From Anaerosporobacter sp031551385 (GTDB taxonomy: Bacteria; Bacillota; Clostridia; Lachnospirales; Lachnospiraceae), in contig NZ_JAVBNS010000032.1 of the NCBI RefSeq assembly GCF_031551385.1, positions 1 through 64,000 on the forward strand: a DNA stretch of 64,000 bases, read 5' to 3'. Under the pieces are notes generated by a model. The model was given only the letters and a program-made list of their open reading frames with translations. It ran no database searches and was not told the origin of the DNA. The stretch's first letter is position 1. Each line of letters opens with the position of its first letter. The position numbers were made by a program, and so were the translations under genes. Positions 26,459-34,702 of this stretch are shown in pieces.

Positions 26459-28200
26459 TATACAGTCACCTCCTGTGTGCTTTCTAAGTAGTCACCATAT
26501 TGGCTCATATATGTTTGATAGTAAAGACCATGTTTAGCAAGAAGTTCTTCGTGTGTGCCTCGTTCTGCAATACTTCCACCATCTTCAAGAATAATAATTT
26601 CATCAGCATGGCGTACTGCGGAGATACGGTGTGCAATAATAACCTTAGTTGTATTACCAAGTTGCGTAAGGGCTTCTTGAATTGCATGTTCTGTTTCCAT
26701 ATCAAGTGCGGAAGTTGAGTCGTCTAATACTAAGATTGGTGCTCTCTTAGCTAAGGCTCTAGCAATACTAATTCGTTGCTTTTGTCCACCAGATAGACCA
26801 ACACCACGTTCGCCAATAACGGTATTGTACTTATTGTCTAGTTTTTCAATGAATGCATCTGCTTGGGCATAAGCAGCAGACTCAATCATAAGTTCTTTGT
26901 TTACTTTATATTTGTCACCCATTTTAATATTCTCTTTGATTGTATCAGAGAATAGGAATACATCTTGCATAACTAAGGATATGTTACTTCTCAAGTTTTT
27001 CAAAGTAAGGTCCTTAATGTTAACGCCATCTACCTTAATAGAACCATCACTTGTTTCGTAGAAACGTTGTAAGATATTAATAATAGAGGATTTACCTGTA
27101 CCAGTCGCCCCCATGATACCAATTGTTTTACCAGCATCTACATGGAAAGAGATGTCCGTAAGAATCTGCTTGCCGTTTTGTTCGAATGAAACATGTTCAA
27201 AATCAATTACACCATTTACAGTATCAAGTTGAACTGGATTTTCTGGATCTGTAATTTCAGGTACATTTTCGTATAGTTTCCGAATTTTCTTAGTAGAGGC
27301 TACTGCAGATGAGAAGCTGTTTGTTAACCAGCCAAGCATCTCCATAGGCCAAACAATATTTGTTGAGTAGATTGAGAATGCACTTAGCTCACCTACAGTA
27401 ATCTCGCCATTAATTGTTAGAATACCACCATATATAATAACCACGATAGGAAGTAGCTTTGTAATGAATTGGAATAATGGTTGATAACGAACCAAAGCCT
27501 TAGATTGTTTCATATTAAGCTCATAATAACGGTTATTATGAGATAAGAACTTTTTGATTTCGAATTTCTCACGAGCAAATGCTTTAACGGTACGTACACC
27601 CGCTAAATTTTCTTGGGCAATCGTGTTTAAAGCAGCGTTTTCTTCACTAATTTCTTCATAGATAGAATCTAATTTTCGTTCCATTATAATTGCAAAAAGC
27701 GCAACCAGTGGCATTGCAAGACATGGAATGATAAATAATTTTTTACTTATGTTAAACATGCAATATAAAACGATTGAAGTATGAATAACAACTTCAATAA
27801 TAAGCATTCCAACAAAACCAAGACCATCCCAGATACGGTCTACATCGTCTTTTACACGTGCCATTAATTCACCTGTGTTAGTTTTGTCAAAAAAACTAAT
27901 AGATAGGCTTTGAATATGTGTGAATAGGTCACGACGAATATTCATTCCAATCTTTGAACTAACACTATCAAATGTGTATTCTTTAAGATATTGAAAGATG
28001 CACCTTCCAACACCAATACATATTGTAATAATAATTAGCTTGTTAAACAATTCCATCTTACCACCAATAATAACATCGTCAATAAAGCTTCCTGTAATTT
28101 TGGGTGTAAGCATATCAAGGGATACGCTAACTACCATACATGCGATGGCAAATATATAGACGTACCAGTATCTTGTAACATATCTTGATATCTTCTTCAT
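26458..28200 (-). CDS. ABC exporter half with degenerate ATP site (heterodimer subunit)
   Basis: 580 residues; six helices, then Walker A GATGTGKS, canonical signature LSGGQ, and Walker B ILVLDDSTS where Asp replaces the catalytic Glu. That substitution, paired with the odd LSIGQ of the downstream subunit, predicts one degenerate and one active ATP site. The ATG follows AGAAGGGAGAA. The ~270 bp upstream on the same strand holds two short ORFs and a terminator, an arrangement recalling the leader-controlled bmrCD genes of B. subtilis. The pair is probably induced by translation inhibitors, which is inference from the leader. Confidence 0.88.
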   Translation of the reverse strand: MKKISRYVTRYWYVYIFAIACMVVSVSLDMLTPKITGSFIDDVIIGGKMELFNKLIIITICIGVGRCIFQYLKEYTFDSVSSKIGMNIRRDLFTHIQSLSISFFDKTNTGELMARVKDDVDRIWDGLGFVGMLIIEVVIHTSIVLYCMFNISKKLFIIPCLAMPLVALFAIIMERKLDSIYEEISEENAALNTIAQENLAGVRTVKAFAREKFEIKKFLSHNNRYYELNMKQSKALVRYQPLFQFITKLLPIVVIIYGGILTINGEITVGELSAFSIYSTNIVWPMEMLGWLTNSFSSAVASTKKIRKLYENVPEITDPENPVQLDTVNGVIDFEHVSFEQNGKQILTDISFHVDAGKTIGIMGATGTGKSSIINILQRFYETSDGSIKVDGVNIKDLTLKNLRSNISLVMQDVFLFSDTIKENIKMGDKYKVNKELMIESAAYAQADAFIEKLDNKYNTVIGERGVGLSGGQKQRISIARALAKRAPILVLDDSTSALDMETEHAIQEALTQLGNTTKVIIAHRISAVRHADEIIILEDGGSIAERGTHEELLAKHGLYYQTYMSQYGDYLESTQEVTV

Positions 28201-28228
28201 GAAATTCTCCCTTCTTTTGTTAAAATCA

Positions 28229-28276
28229 TTAAGTCATAGTTTGCGAGTTTCCATTGGTTTTAATACAACTCTCCAT
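28229..28276 (-). CDS. Possible second leader ORF (15 codons) before the ABC exporter
   Basis: On the minus strand GAGGAG is followed at a workable distance by ATG (28276) and a 15-codon frame ending 28 nt before the exporter start. It lies after the terminator hairpin at 28307. The encoded peptide begins MESCIKTNG. So short a frame may be chance; the ribosome site is the only support. Confidence 0.3.
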   Translation of the reverse strand: MESCIKTNGNSQTMT

Positions 28277-28298
28277 GAATAAATCTCCTCAAAAAGCA

Positions 28299-28330
28299 CA
28301 AAAAGAGACCGTGGCAAGTTCACCACGGCC
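28299..28330 (-). terminator. Leader terminator/attenuator before the ABC exporter
   Basis: Reading the minus strand, GGCCGTGG (28330-28323) pairs with CCACGGTC (28314-28307) and is followed by TCTTTTT. It lies between the 33-codon ORF and the exporter, about 100 nt before the exporter start, so read-through would be needed for expression unless a further promoter exists. Confidence 0.75.
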
Positions 28331-28373
28331 TTAAAAGTCAATATAAAAAGACAAAAATAATTCTTCCGTACTT

Positions 28374-28475
28374 TTATAATCGTACAAAAACGACAGAGGA
28401 GGTAATCTCACGTATAGATTGCTGTATTAAGTTTTCAGTTGTTGCATTAACATTAATTAATTTAAATCTAAACAT
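28374..28475 (-). CDS. 33-residue putative leader peptide of the ABC exporter
   Basis: A minus-strand ORF with a good ribosome site (GTGAGGT, 7 nt before the ATG at 28475). The peptide starts MFRFKLINVN and ends VVFVRL, with no signal or membrane segment. The frame ends 43 nt before the terminator stem at 28330. Position, size and the downstream terminator match ribosome-mediated attenuation leaders such as bmrB upstream of the heterodimeric exporter genes bmrCD. It is too short for homology inference, and a small independent gene remains possible. Confidence 0.5.
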   Translation of the reverse strand: MFRFKLINVNATTENLIQQSIREITSSVVFVRL

Positions 28476-28617
28476 AGCTTTTACCTCACTTTCTTTCATA
28501 TTCTTTTGCCATTATAGCATTTATCTGGTAAATGTCAATATATTTTACTAAAAAAAATTAAACAATTATTAACTTTTGGTTAATATTCTGAATATTCAAA
28601 AATTGTTCACAAATATA

Positions 28618-28626
28618 TGGTATACT
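28618..28626 (+). promoter_or_regulatory. Extended -10 promoter (TGGTATACT)
   Basis: TGGTATACT about 115 bp before the alarmone synthetase ATG. No -35 at correct spacing. The divergent region 28476-28617 is very AT-rich and must also hold the minus-strand promoter of the exporter leader. Confidence 0.5.
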
Positions 28627-28740
28627 GTAAATAATGGAAAGTGATAAAATTGCTTTACGGTTTGAGTAGAAAAAACGTTAGAGTTTACACATTAATTGCA
28701 ACACGCACAAGGTTTACTTGGTGCAGATGGGGGTTTTAGC

Positions 28741-29655
28741 ATGGAGCTACCGATTTTTTATGATGAAGCAGAAGAATGGAGTAATGCGCTGTTACTATAT
28801 AATTCTGCATTGAAAGAAATTAATACAAAACTTGAAATACTAAATAATGAGTTTAAATTAGCTCATCAATATAATCCGATTGAACATATTACTTCAAGAG
28901 TGAAATCTCCACAAAGTATAGCGAAGAAGATTCGCCATAAGGAGAAGGAGTTAACAGTGGAGAACATTGTAAAGTACATAAATGATATTGCTGGAATACG
29001 AATTATATGTTCGTTTACATCTGACATTTATCGAATTGCAGATTTAATTACAAAGCAAAGCGATATTAAAGTATTAAAAGTAAAGGATTATATTATGCAG
29101 CCGAAAAAAAATGGCTATGCCAGCTATCATATGATAGTATCTGTTCCAATATTCCTATCAGATGCAGTTATTGATACAAAAGTGGAGATACAGATTCGTA
29201 CAATCGCAATGGATTTCTGGGCTAGTTTGGAGCATAAGATTTATTACAAATTTGAAGGAAATGCACCTGAAAGAATTCGAAGTGAATTGAAAGAGTGTGC
29301 AGACATCGTTACTTATCTAGATCAAAAGATGCTATCTCTAAACGAAGAGATACATATCTATAGTCATGATGAGGCAGCAGAATATAAAGAGATTATGTCG
29401 GGAAACTATAGAAAGATGATGAAAGATTCCTATGGTAGTGTAATAGACGATGATGAGGAGGAAGACGAGGTTGATATCTCGAATTCAGAGGTTTTCTCAG
29501 AAGAAGATATTGATAGTGAGCAAGTTGAACAGATTATGGAGGACTTAGCTACGAACAATATTATGAGTGCGAATGCGAAAGAAACTATAAAAGGTGAGAA
29601 AAAAGAAAAGAAGGGATTAGGTTCATTCTTAACAAAGGTTATAAGCAATTCATAA
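28741..29655 (+). CDS. Small alarmone synthetase, (p)ppGpp synthetase RelQ-type
   Basis: Transfers pyrophosphate from ATP to GDP or GTP in the stringent response. The ATG at 28741 follows GGGGG; an in-frame TTG at 28696 lacks a ribosome site. The RelA/SpoT synthetase core spans about residues 40-200: SRVKSPQSIAKKI, the NDIAGIRIICSF segment, KKNGYASYH and EIQIRT, all conserved in the family. There is no HD hydrolase domain nor TGS/ACT, so it is a stand-alone synthetase. After the core comes an acidic tail (DDDEEEDEVD near 238, then SEEDIDSEQ) and a Lys-rich end, longer than in typical ~210-residue RelQ proteins. Monocistronic. Confidence 0.85.
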   Translation: MELPIFYDEAEEWSNALLLYNSALKEINTKLEILNNEFKLAHQYNPIEHITSRVKSPQSIAKKIRHKEKELTVENIVKYINDIAGIRIICSFTSDIYRIADLITKQSDIKVLKVKDYIMQPKKNGYASYHMIVSVPIFLSDAVIDTKVEIQIRTIAMDFWASLEHKIYYKFEGNAPERIRSELKECADIVTYLDQKMLSLNEEIHIYSHDEAAEYKEIMSGNYRKMMKDSYGSVIDDDEEEDEVDISNSEVFSEEDIDSEQVEQIMEDLATNNIMSANAKETIKGEKKEKKGLGSFLTKVISNS

Positions 29656-29902
29656 TAGACAGAATGGTAAAGGAGGAATGTTAAGTAATCAAAAATATAG
29701 ATATATGTGCTCCAGTACCCTATAATGTGTTTATCATATATATGTGAAAAATATTATGAACACATCAAATATCACCAATTACAAACCAAAGGATTTTACG
29801 GAACTAGTAGGTGTATTATTAAAAACATTGTATCAATTTTGTATGTATTTAGTAATAGAGTAAGAGGTCTAAGCAAATACAAAAATCAGATAAAGGATGA
29901 TG

Positions 29903-31075
29903 ATGAAATTGCTGAGGAGTTACAAGACAGAAATAAAACCAACAGAGGAACAGATACAAAAAATTAATAGAACCTTTGGAGTTTGTAGATTTGTATATAA
30001 TTTCTATCTTGCTCATAATAAAGAAGTATATGAGAAAGAGAATCAATTTGTGTCTGGTATGGATTTTTCAAAATGGCTAAACAATAGTTATATCAAAGAA
30101 AATCCAGAGTTTTTCTGGATGAAAAAGGTAAGTAGCAAATCCGTAAAGCAAAGTATTATGAACGCAGAGAAAGCATTTAAAAGTTTTTTCAAAGGACAAT
30201 CCCGATTTCCTAAGTTCAAAAAGAAGGGAAAATCAGATGTAAAAATGTATTTTGTAAAAACAGATGCAAAAGTGATTATTCCATGCGAGAGACATCGAAT
30301 TAAAATTCCTACTCTTGGCTGGGTGAGATTGAAAGAAAAGAATTATATACCAACAAATGCTACTACTCATATCATTAAAAGTGGAACAGTTTCTTGTAAA
30401 GCAGGAAGATATTATGTATCTGTACTTGTAGAGGAACAAGAATCGGAAAAACCTTTATTAAGTGATGTGGGAATAGGAATTGACTTGGGTGTAAAAGTGT
30501 TTGCTATTGTGAGCAATGGCATGACCTATAGGAATATCAATAAAATTAGTAAAGTTAAGAAATTAGAAAAGCAATTAAAAAGAGAACAACGCTGTCTATC
30601 GAAAAAATACGAGGACTACAAAAAGCGTAGAAAGAAAGGAGAAGCTACTAGGCAAAATATCCAAAAACAGCAGCTAAAAGTACAGAGACTTCATCATAGA
30701 ATAGAACAGATTCGTACAAATCATATCAATGATTGTATTAGTGAGTTGGTAAAAACCAAGCCATCTTACATAACAATTGAGGATTTGAATGTATCGGGAA
30801 TGATGAAGAATCGGCATCTATCCAAAGCAGTTGCTTCCCAAAAATTTTATGAGTTTCGAATAAAATTAGAAGCAAAATGCAAGGAATATGGGATTGAATT
30901 AAGAATTGTAGACAGGTGGTATCCATCGAGTAGACTTTGTCATGAATGTGGAAGTATTAAAAAAGATTTAAAACTTTCAGACAGAGAATACGTATGCGAA
31001 TGTGGATATCACTGTGATAGAGATTTGAATGCGAGTCTTAATTTAAGAGATGCAATGACTTACAAAATAGCATAA
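29903..31075 (+). CDS. tnpB: TnpB, RNA-guided nuclease of an IS200/IS605-type element
   Basis: About 390 residues. The N-terminal RuvC-like transposon protein motif (LLRSYKTEIKPTEEQ, CRFVYNFYL) is followed by catalytic residues Asp in GIDLGVK, Glu in TIEDLNV and Asp in DRDLNASLN. A zinc-finger of CHEC and CEC pairs lies between the last two. All three catalytic acids and four cysteines are intact, so the nuclease may be active. Three ATGs stand in a row at 29897, 29900 and 29903; the last has the best spacing from AAAGG. No tnpA lies within the window, so it cannot transpose alone. The element separates a ribosome site at 29673 from the MBL gene. Confidence 0.9.
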   Translation: MKLLRSYKTEIKPTEEQIQKINRTFGVCRFVYNFYLAHNKEVYEKENQFVSGMDFSKWLNNSYIKENPEFFWMKKVSSKSVKQSIMNAEKAFKSFFKGQSRFPKFKKKGKSDVKMYFVKTDAKVIIPCERHRIKIPTLGWVRLKEKNYIPTNATTHIIKSGTVSCKAGRYYVSVLVEEQESEKPLLSDVGIGIDLGVKVFAIVSNGMTYRNINKISKVKKLEKQLKREQRCLSKKYEDYKKRRKKGEATRQNIQKQQLKVQRLHHRIEQIRTNHINDCISELVKTKPSYITIEDLNVSGMMKNRHLSKAVASQKFYEFRIKLEAKCKEYGIELRIVDRWYPSSRLCHECGSIKKDLKLSDREYVCECGYHCDRDLNASLNLRDAMTYKIA

Positions 31076-31190
31076 TCAAGCATTTGTAAGTATGTACGGC
31101 TGGCTAGGTCGGAATTTACGGTTGTGGACTATACAAGAACTTGTGAGTAGATTTTGTAGAAATACAAATCAAAAGCATATAGGATGAAAC
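31076..31190 (+). ncRNA. Probable omega RNA / right end of the TnpB element
   Basis: Sequence after the tnpB stop (GTACGGCTGGCTAGGTCGG, then TACGGTTGTGGACTATAC) resembles the conserved right-end RNA scaffold that follows tnpB genes. The guide would lie just past the element end. The exact end is not determined: left (around 29690) and right (around 31168) flanks share a loose ATCAAAA..ATATAG similarity. Confidence 0.4.
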
Positions 31191-31244
31191 AACAAAAATC
31201 TCGATATGGGTAGATTTGTCCATATTTTGAGTAGCAGACAGAGT

Positions 31245-31982
31245 ATGCTTACATTTTTAGGTACAGGTGGAGCGTTTAATACGGAAAGAGGAAACACAAG
31301 TGCTTATTTTGAATTAGGTACAGAACTTTTTATTATAGATGCAGGTGAAGATGTATTTGCTAAGCTAGTGAAGAAAAACTTGTTTCAAGGAAAAACAAGA
31401 GTAAATATATTCGTAACACATCTTCACAGTGATCATGCAGGAAGTCTAGGAACATTAATAGCATATTTATTCATTAAGGTGTTTAATCTTGACCGTAGCA
31501 AGGTGTGTGTATATTTTCCATCAGAAGCAATTACAGAGTTTTTGGCTTTGCAAGGAATTAAACAAGATATGTATACATTCTTTATTAATCGTTGGGATGA
31601 ATTATATGTTGATGGCTATGAGAAGCAACCTGAGTATGTATTTGAGCCAACCCGCCATACCGATGAGCTGAATCGTAATAACGAAACAAATTGCTATGGT
31701 ATAGAGTTCTCATTAAAATCAGATTTTGGCTTTTTCTATAGTGGGGATACTTGTGAATTCAATCAGAAGTTAATGAATACGTATGCATTTGACTATATCT
31801 ATCATGAAGTGACATCAACAGAAGGTGCAACGGTACATTTTCAATATAATGAATTGCTTGCATTAACAAAAGATATGCCAGCAGATCAGAAAAAGAAGAT
31901 TACATTAATGCATCTTGATTCCGATTTTGATATAGAGAAAGCGAAAGCAGATGGTTTCTCTATTGCAGGTGAAGAATCGTAA
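31245..31982 (+). CDS. MBL-fold metallohydrolase, RNase Z-like
   Basis: Metallo-beta-lactamase fold protein of about 245 residues. The start MLTFLGTGGAFN is typical of RNase Z/Elac-type and related phosphodiesterases. The HLHSDHAG zinc motif, a later GDT aspartate (FYSGDTCEF) and a terminal histidine (LMHLDSDF) supply the metal ligands. The upstream ATG at 31206 would add 13 residues without family support. Neither start has a good ribosome site, probably because the TnpB element inserted just upstream and separated the gene from its original leader. Expression may now depend on the element. Substrate is unknown. Confidence 0.75.
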   Translation: MLTFLGTGGAFNTERGNTSAYFELGTELFIIDAGEDVFAKLVKKNLFQGKTRVNIFVTHLHSDHAGSLGTLIAYLFIKVFNLDRSKVCVYFPSEAITEFLALQGIKQDMYTFFINRWDELYVDGYEKQPEYVFEPTRHTDELNRNNETNCYGIEFSLKSDFGFFYSGDTCEFNQKLMNTYAFDYIYHEVTSTEGATVHFQYNELLALTKDMPADQKKKITLMHLDSDFDIEKAKADGFSIAGEES

Positions 31983-32035
31983 TTTGAAGGGCTTAAATTG
32001 ATTGCGTTATAAATATAATTTGAAATGAAAAAGAA

Positions 32036-32096
32036 GGCTGTTGCAAAATGAAATTTTCCTATATGTATCGTAGGAAGAACACATTTTGTAACAGCC
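32036..32096. terminator. Bidirectional terminator
   Basis: GGCTGTTGCAAAATG (32036-32050) pairs with CATTTTGTAACAGCC (32082-32096) with one mismatch. An inner TTCCTA/TAGGAA hairpin is present, and there are T-runs on both strands. It lies between convergent MBL and S1-domain genes. Confidence 0.85.
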
Positions 32097-32114
32097 ATTT
32101 AATTTTTGTTAATT

Positions 32115-33068
32115 CTATAATTTTAGACCAGCTAATAAACCTGCAAGTCCAGTACCAGCTTCCTCGCCAGAAGTGTATTCAACAGAAGCTTCTTCAACAT
32201 CTTCAACGATTTCTGAATCCTCTTGAACCGCTTTCATACTAAGGCTTACTTTACCTTCTTTTACATCAATAATCTTAACCGTAACTTCTTCTCCTTCTTT
32301 AACAACTTCGTTTGGAGATTTGATACGTTTTCCGCAGATTTGAGAGATATGAACAAGTCCAGATAGACCATCGCCGATATTAACAAAAGCACCGTATGGT
32401 GTGATTTTCTCAATTACACCGGTAGTTACTAGACCAATCTGTAAGTGAGAGATTTTATTTGTCTTTGCTAAGGATTCTTCTTCTCGCAATACTTCTCTTG
32501 CAGATAATACAAGTTTTTGTTTCTCTTCATCAACAGTAATAATAACAGCTGTTAACGTTTGTCCAACATAAGCTTCTACATCCTCAACATAATGAGTTGC
32601 TAATTGAGAAGCAGGAATGAATGCACGAATGCCCTCGACATAAGTTACAACACCGCTATTAACAGAAGACGCTATTTTTACTTCATAACGTTTTTGGGAT
32701 TCCATTGCTTCTTTTAGTGCATCCCATGCAAGAATGTCAGTAGCACTTTTTTTAGATAGAACAAGATTACCTGTTCTTAAATCTTCTCGTAAAACAGTAG
32801 CAGTAATAGATTCACCAATCTGTACATCTGCTTTAATTGAAAACCGTGGGTCATTACTTAACTCTTCTATAGGTATGATTCCCTCGGTATAGTAATTAAG
32901 GTCAACAGTAACTTCTGTATCAGAAACACCAATTACTGTTCCAGTGAGAATGTCGCCTTCTCGTATCTTCTTGAACGATTGGTTTATCTCATCTTTAAAA
33001 TCCTCCATAGAAAGTGTTACTTCTTGTTCGGTTTTTACTTCTACATCTTCGTTTTCTTGCTGATTCAT
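32115..33068 (-). CDS. S1-domain RNA-binding protein (ribosomal protein S1-like)
   Basis: 317 residues with three S1/OB-fold repeats, roughly 35-105, 120-190 and 205-275. The last is the most canonical (GVIEKITPYGAFVNIGDGLSGLVHISQI). Acidic N- and C-terminal tails flank them. Gram-positive S1-like proteins usually have four domains; this shorter form probably binds mRNA or acts as a translation accessory factor. AGGTGACATAATG gives the start. The bacteriohemerythrin lies 35 bp upstream on the same strand, so the two may share a transcript. Confidence 0.8.
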   Translation of the reverse strand: MNQQENEDVEVKTEQEVTLSMEDFKDEINQSFKKIREGDILTGTVIGVSDTEVTVDLNYYTEGIIPIEELSNDPRFSIKADVQIGESITATVLREDLRTGNLVLSKKSATDILAWDALKEAMESQKRYEVKIASSVNSGVVTYVEGIRAFIPASQLATHYVEDVEAYVGQTLTAVIITVDEEKQKLVLSAREVLREEESLAKTNKISHLQIGLVTTGVIEKITPYGAFVNIGDGLSGLVHISQICGKRIKSPNEVVKEGEEVTVKIIDVKEGKVSLSMKAVQEDSEIVEDVEEASVEYTSGEEAGTGLAGLLAGLKL

Positions 33069-33103
33069 TATGTCACCTCATCTAATTTATTTTACTCTGT
33101 TTA

Positions 33104-33529
33104 CTAAAGCAAATCATTCTCCTTCATATATCTTCCAAAGGCAGCATCATCAATTAAAATATGACCAAAAATCCAATCTTGTAGGAATTCTTTTATATTG
33201 CACAGAATTTCATATGGTGTTTGACTAAGTTTTTTTAAGTCAATGCCCAATGTATATTGTACAATTTTATCATGTGCCTTTTTTTGATGTTCAAAATCAG
33301 AATAATTATTTTTTTTCATAAGTTCTTCTTCGTGATAGAAATGGTATGCAACAAATTCTCTTAACTCTAAAACAATATCAAGGAGTTGTTTGTTTGTGAC
33401 ACCAATGCAATGGCAAATTATAAGCTGTTCCACATCACGTCCGATACGGAAAAGTTCCTTATGTTGCGTATCCATAATAGGAACTCCGATTTCCATATCA
33501 TTACACCAATCGAATTTAAAATCTAACAT
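33104..33529 (-). CDS. Bacteriohemerythrin
   Basis: 141-residue di-iron O2-binding four-helix bundle, expected to sense or store oxygen in an anaerobe. Candidate ligands are His23 (DTQHKEL), His63 and Glu67 (HFYHE), His81 and His86, and the late HILIDD motif. One oddity: the second-helix histidines are five residues apart, whereas the usual spacing is four, so one ligand may be displaced or replaced. A promoter is likely on the minus strand with TGCTATAAT at 33601-33593. It is followed closely by the S1-domain gene. Confidence 0.82.
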   Translation of the reverse strand: MLDFKFDWCNDMEIGVPIMDTQHKELFRIGRDVEQLIICHCIGVTNKQLLDIVLELREFVAYHFYHEEELMKKNNYSDFEHQKKAHDKIVQYTLGIDLKKLSQTPYEILCNIKEFLQDWIFGHILIDDAAFGRYMKENDLL

Positions 33530-33764
33530 AGTATCACTCCCCTACTGAGCAACCACATTTGCAGTCTTATTCAGTTTTTTCTATATATATTAATTATAGC
33601 AAATTAGTAAAATGGAAACAACTTAATAATGAGAAAAACGTATCAATTTTTACGTTTTCATAGCGTTAGTAAAGCGTTTTGTTATAGGTATAAATTTACA
33701 AGGGGAATTTGTGTAAATACTTTTGTATAAAATATTCCAAAACTAATTTTTTGTTGTATAAATA

Positions 33765-33773
33765 TGCTATAAT
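33765..33773 (+). promoter_or_regulatory. Extended -10 promoter of the Nudix gene (TGCTATAAT)
   Basis: TGCTATAAT with no clear -35, 36 bp before the ATG at 33810. Confidence 0.5.
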
Positions 33774-33809
33774 AAATTAACATTTTAATGATAAGAAAGA
33801 AGGAAAATT

Positions 33810-34523
33810 ATGCCAGCATTTTTGAAAGAGATTGAAGCATTTAGGGGAACTGGAGAGAAGAATGAGCAAGGAGAGAGTCTTGAAAGCTTTTTAGAGAAAT
33901 ATGATGCAAATAAATATGAGAATCCCAGTGTAACTGCGGATATGATTGTGATACAGCATTCAAAAGAGTTTGATACTGTGGAACAAGGATTAAAAGTACT
34001 TATGGTAAAGAGAAGAAATCACCCAAGTATTGGTTTCTGGGCGTTGCCAGGTGGATTTGTTAACATTCGCGAAGATATTGATTTAGCGGCAAAGAGAGAA
34101 CTTCTTGAAGAGACGGGAGTAGAAGATGTAGCAATTGAGCAGTTATATGCATGGGGAGAGGCATGGAGAGATCCAAGATCAAGAATTGTTACGGTTGCAT
34201 ACCTTGCTCTTATTGATGAGAGCAAAGAAGTAAAAGCTGGTGATGATGCAGCAGATGCTGCTTGGTTTGACATTGTGTTATGTAAGAAGGAAGTAAAAGA
34301 AGAGGTTAATGGACAAGGAAAGTCAAGAATTAAGACCATATATGAATTAAAACTTGTGAATGAAGAGAAAGAAGTAGAATTAACAGCAGAGGTAGAAGTT
34401 TCTTATAATAAAATAGGCATTATCAAAGAGCGAGAATATCAGGTGATTTCATCAAATCAGATTGCATTTGATCACCCTAGATTTATTGTACAAGCATTGT
34501 TGCACATTGAGGCAGCGTTATAA
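33810..34523 (+). CDS. Nudix hydrolase
   Basis: 237 residues. The Nudix box GGFVNIREDIDLAAKRELLE followed by ETGV meets the GX5EX7REUXEEXGU pattern, so it should hydrolyse a nucleoside diphosphate linked to another group in a Mg-dependent way. The flanking FWALPGG and RDPRSRIVTVAYLALI segments resemble ADP-ribose pyrophosphatase and NrtR-like proteins. A long C-terminal part (about 150-237) continues past the Nudix fold but shows no clear winged-helix, so a regulator role is unsupported. AAGAAGGA precedes the ATG. It ends at a repeat-type terminator structure. Confidence 0.85.
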   Translation: MPAFLKEIEAFRGTGEKNEQGESLESFLEKYDANKYENPSVTADMIVIQHSKEFDTVEQGLKVLMVKRRNHPSIGFWALPGGFVNIREDIDLAAKRELLEETGVEDVAIEQLYAWGEAWRDPRSRIVTVAYLALIDESKEVKAGDDAADAAWFDIVLCKKEVKEEVNGQGKSRIKTIYELKLVNEEKEVELTAEVEVSYNKIGIIKEREYQVISSNQIAFDHPRFIVQALLHIEAAL

Positions 34524-34549
34524 ATTAGTTATCGTATGCTAATTAAGAA

Positions 34550-34640
34550 GCGGTCAAAAGGTATTTTGCCCCCAACGGATACACGGATTGCTACGCATTT
34601 CATGCAAGCATGATCTTTTGACTCTTGTATTATTATATTT
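34550..34640 (+). repeat. Second 3'-end repeat family, copy 1
   Basis: GTCAAAAG at 34553-34560 pairs with CTTTTGAC at 34614-34621. Inside is CGGATTGCTACGCATTTCATGC and then the palindrome ATGCAAGCAT. The same inner words recur at 35603-35625 and 35709-35720. It follows the Nudix stop in sense direction and a T-rich stretch follows, so it may act as a terminator. Confidence 0.6.
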
Positions 34641-34702
34641 AATTATCCAATTGTTTCGCAGAGGCATATACTATATAGAAGCCTAAAAATTGGAGATAAG
34701 TT

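Noticed and set aside
29707..29967. 86-codon frame overlapping the start of tnpB
   Set aside because: No ribosome site, overlaps tnpB in another frame and looks like element left-end DNA.
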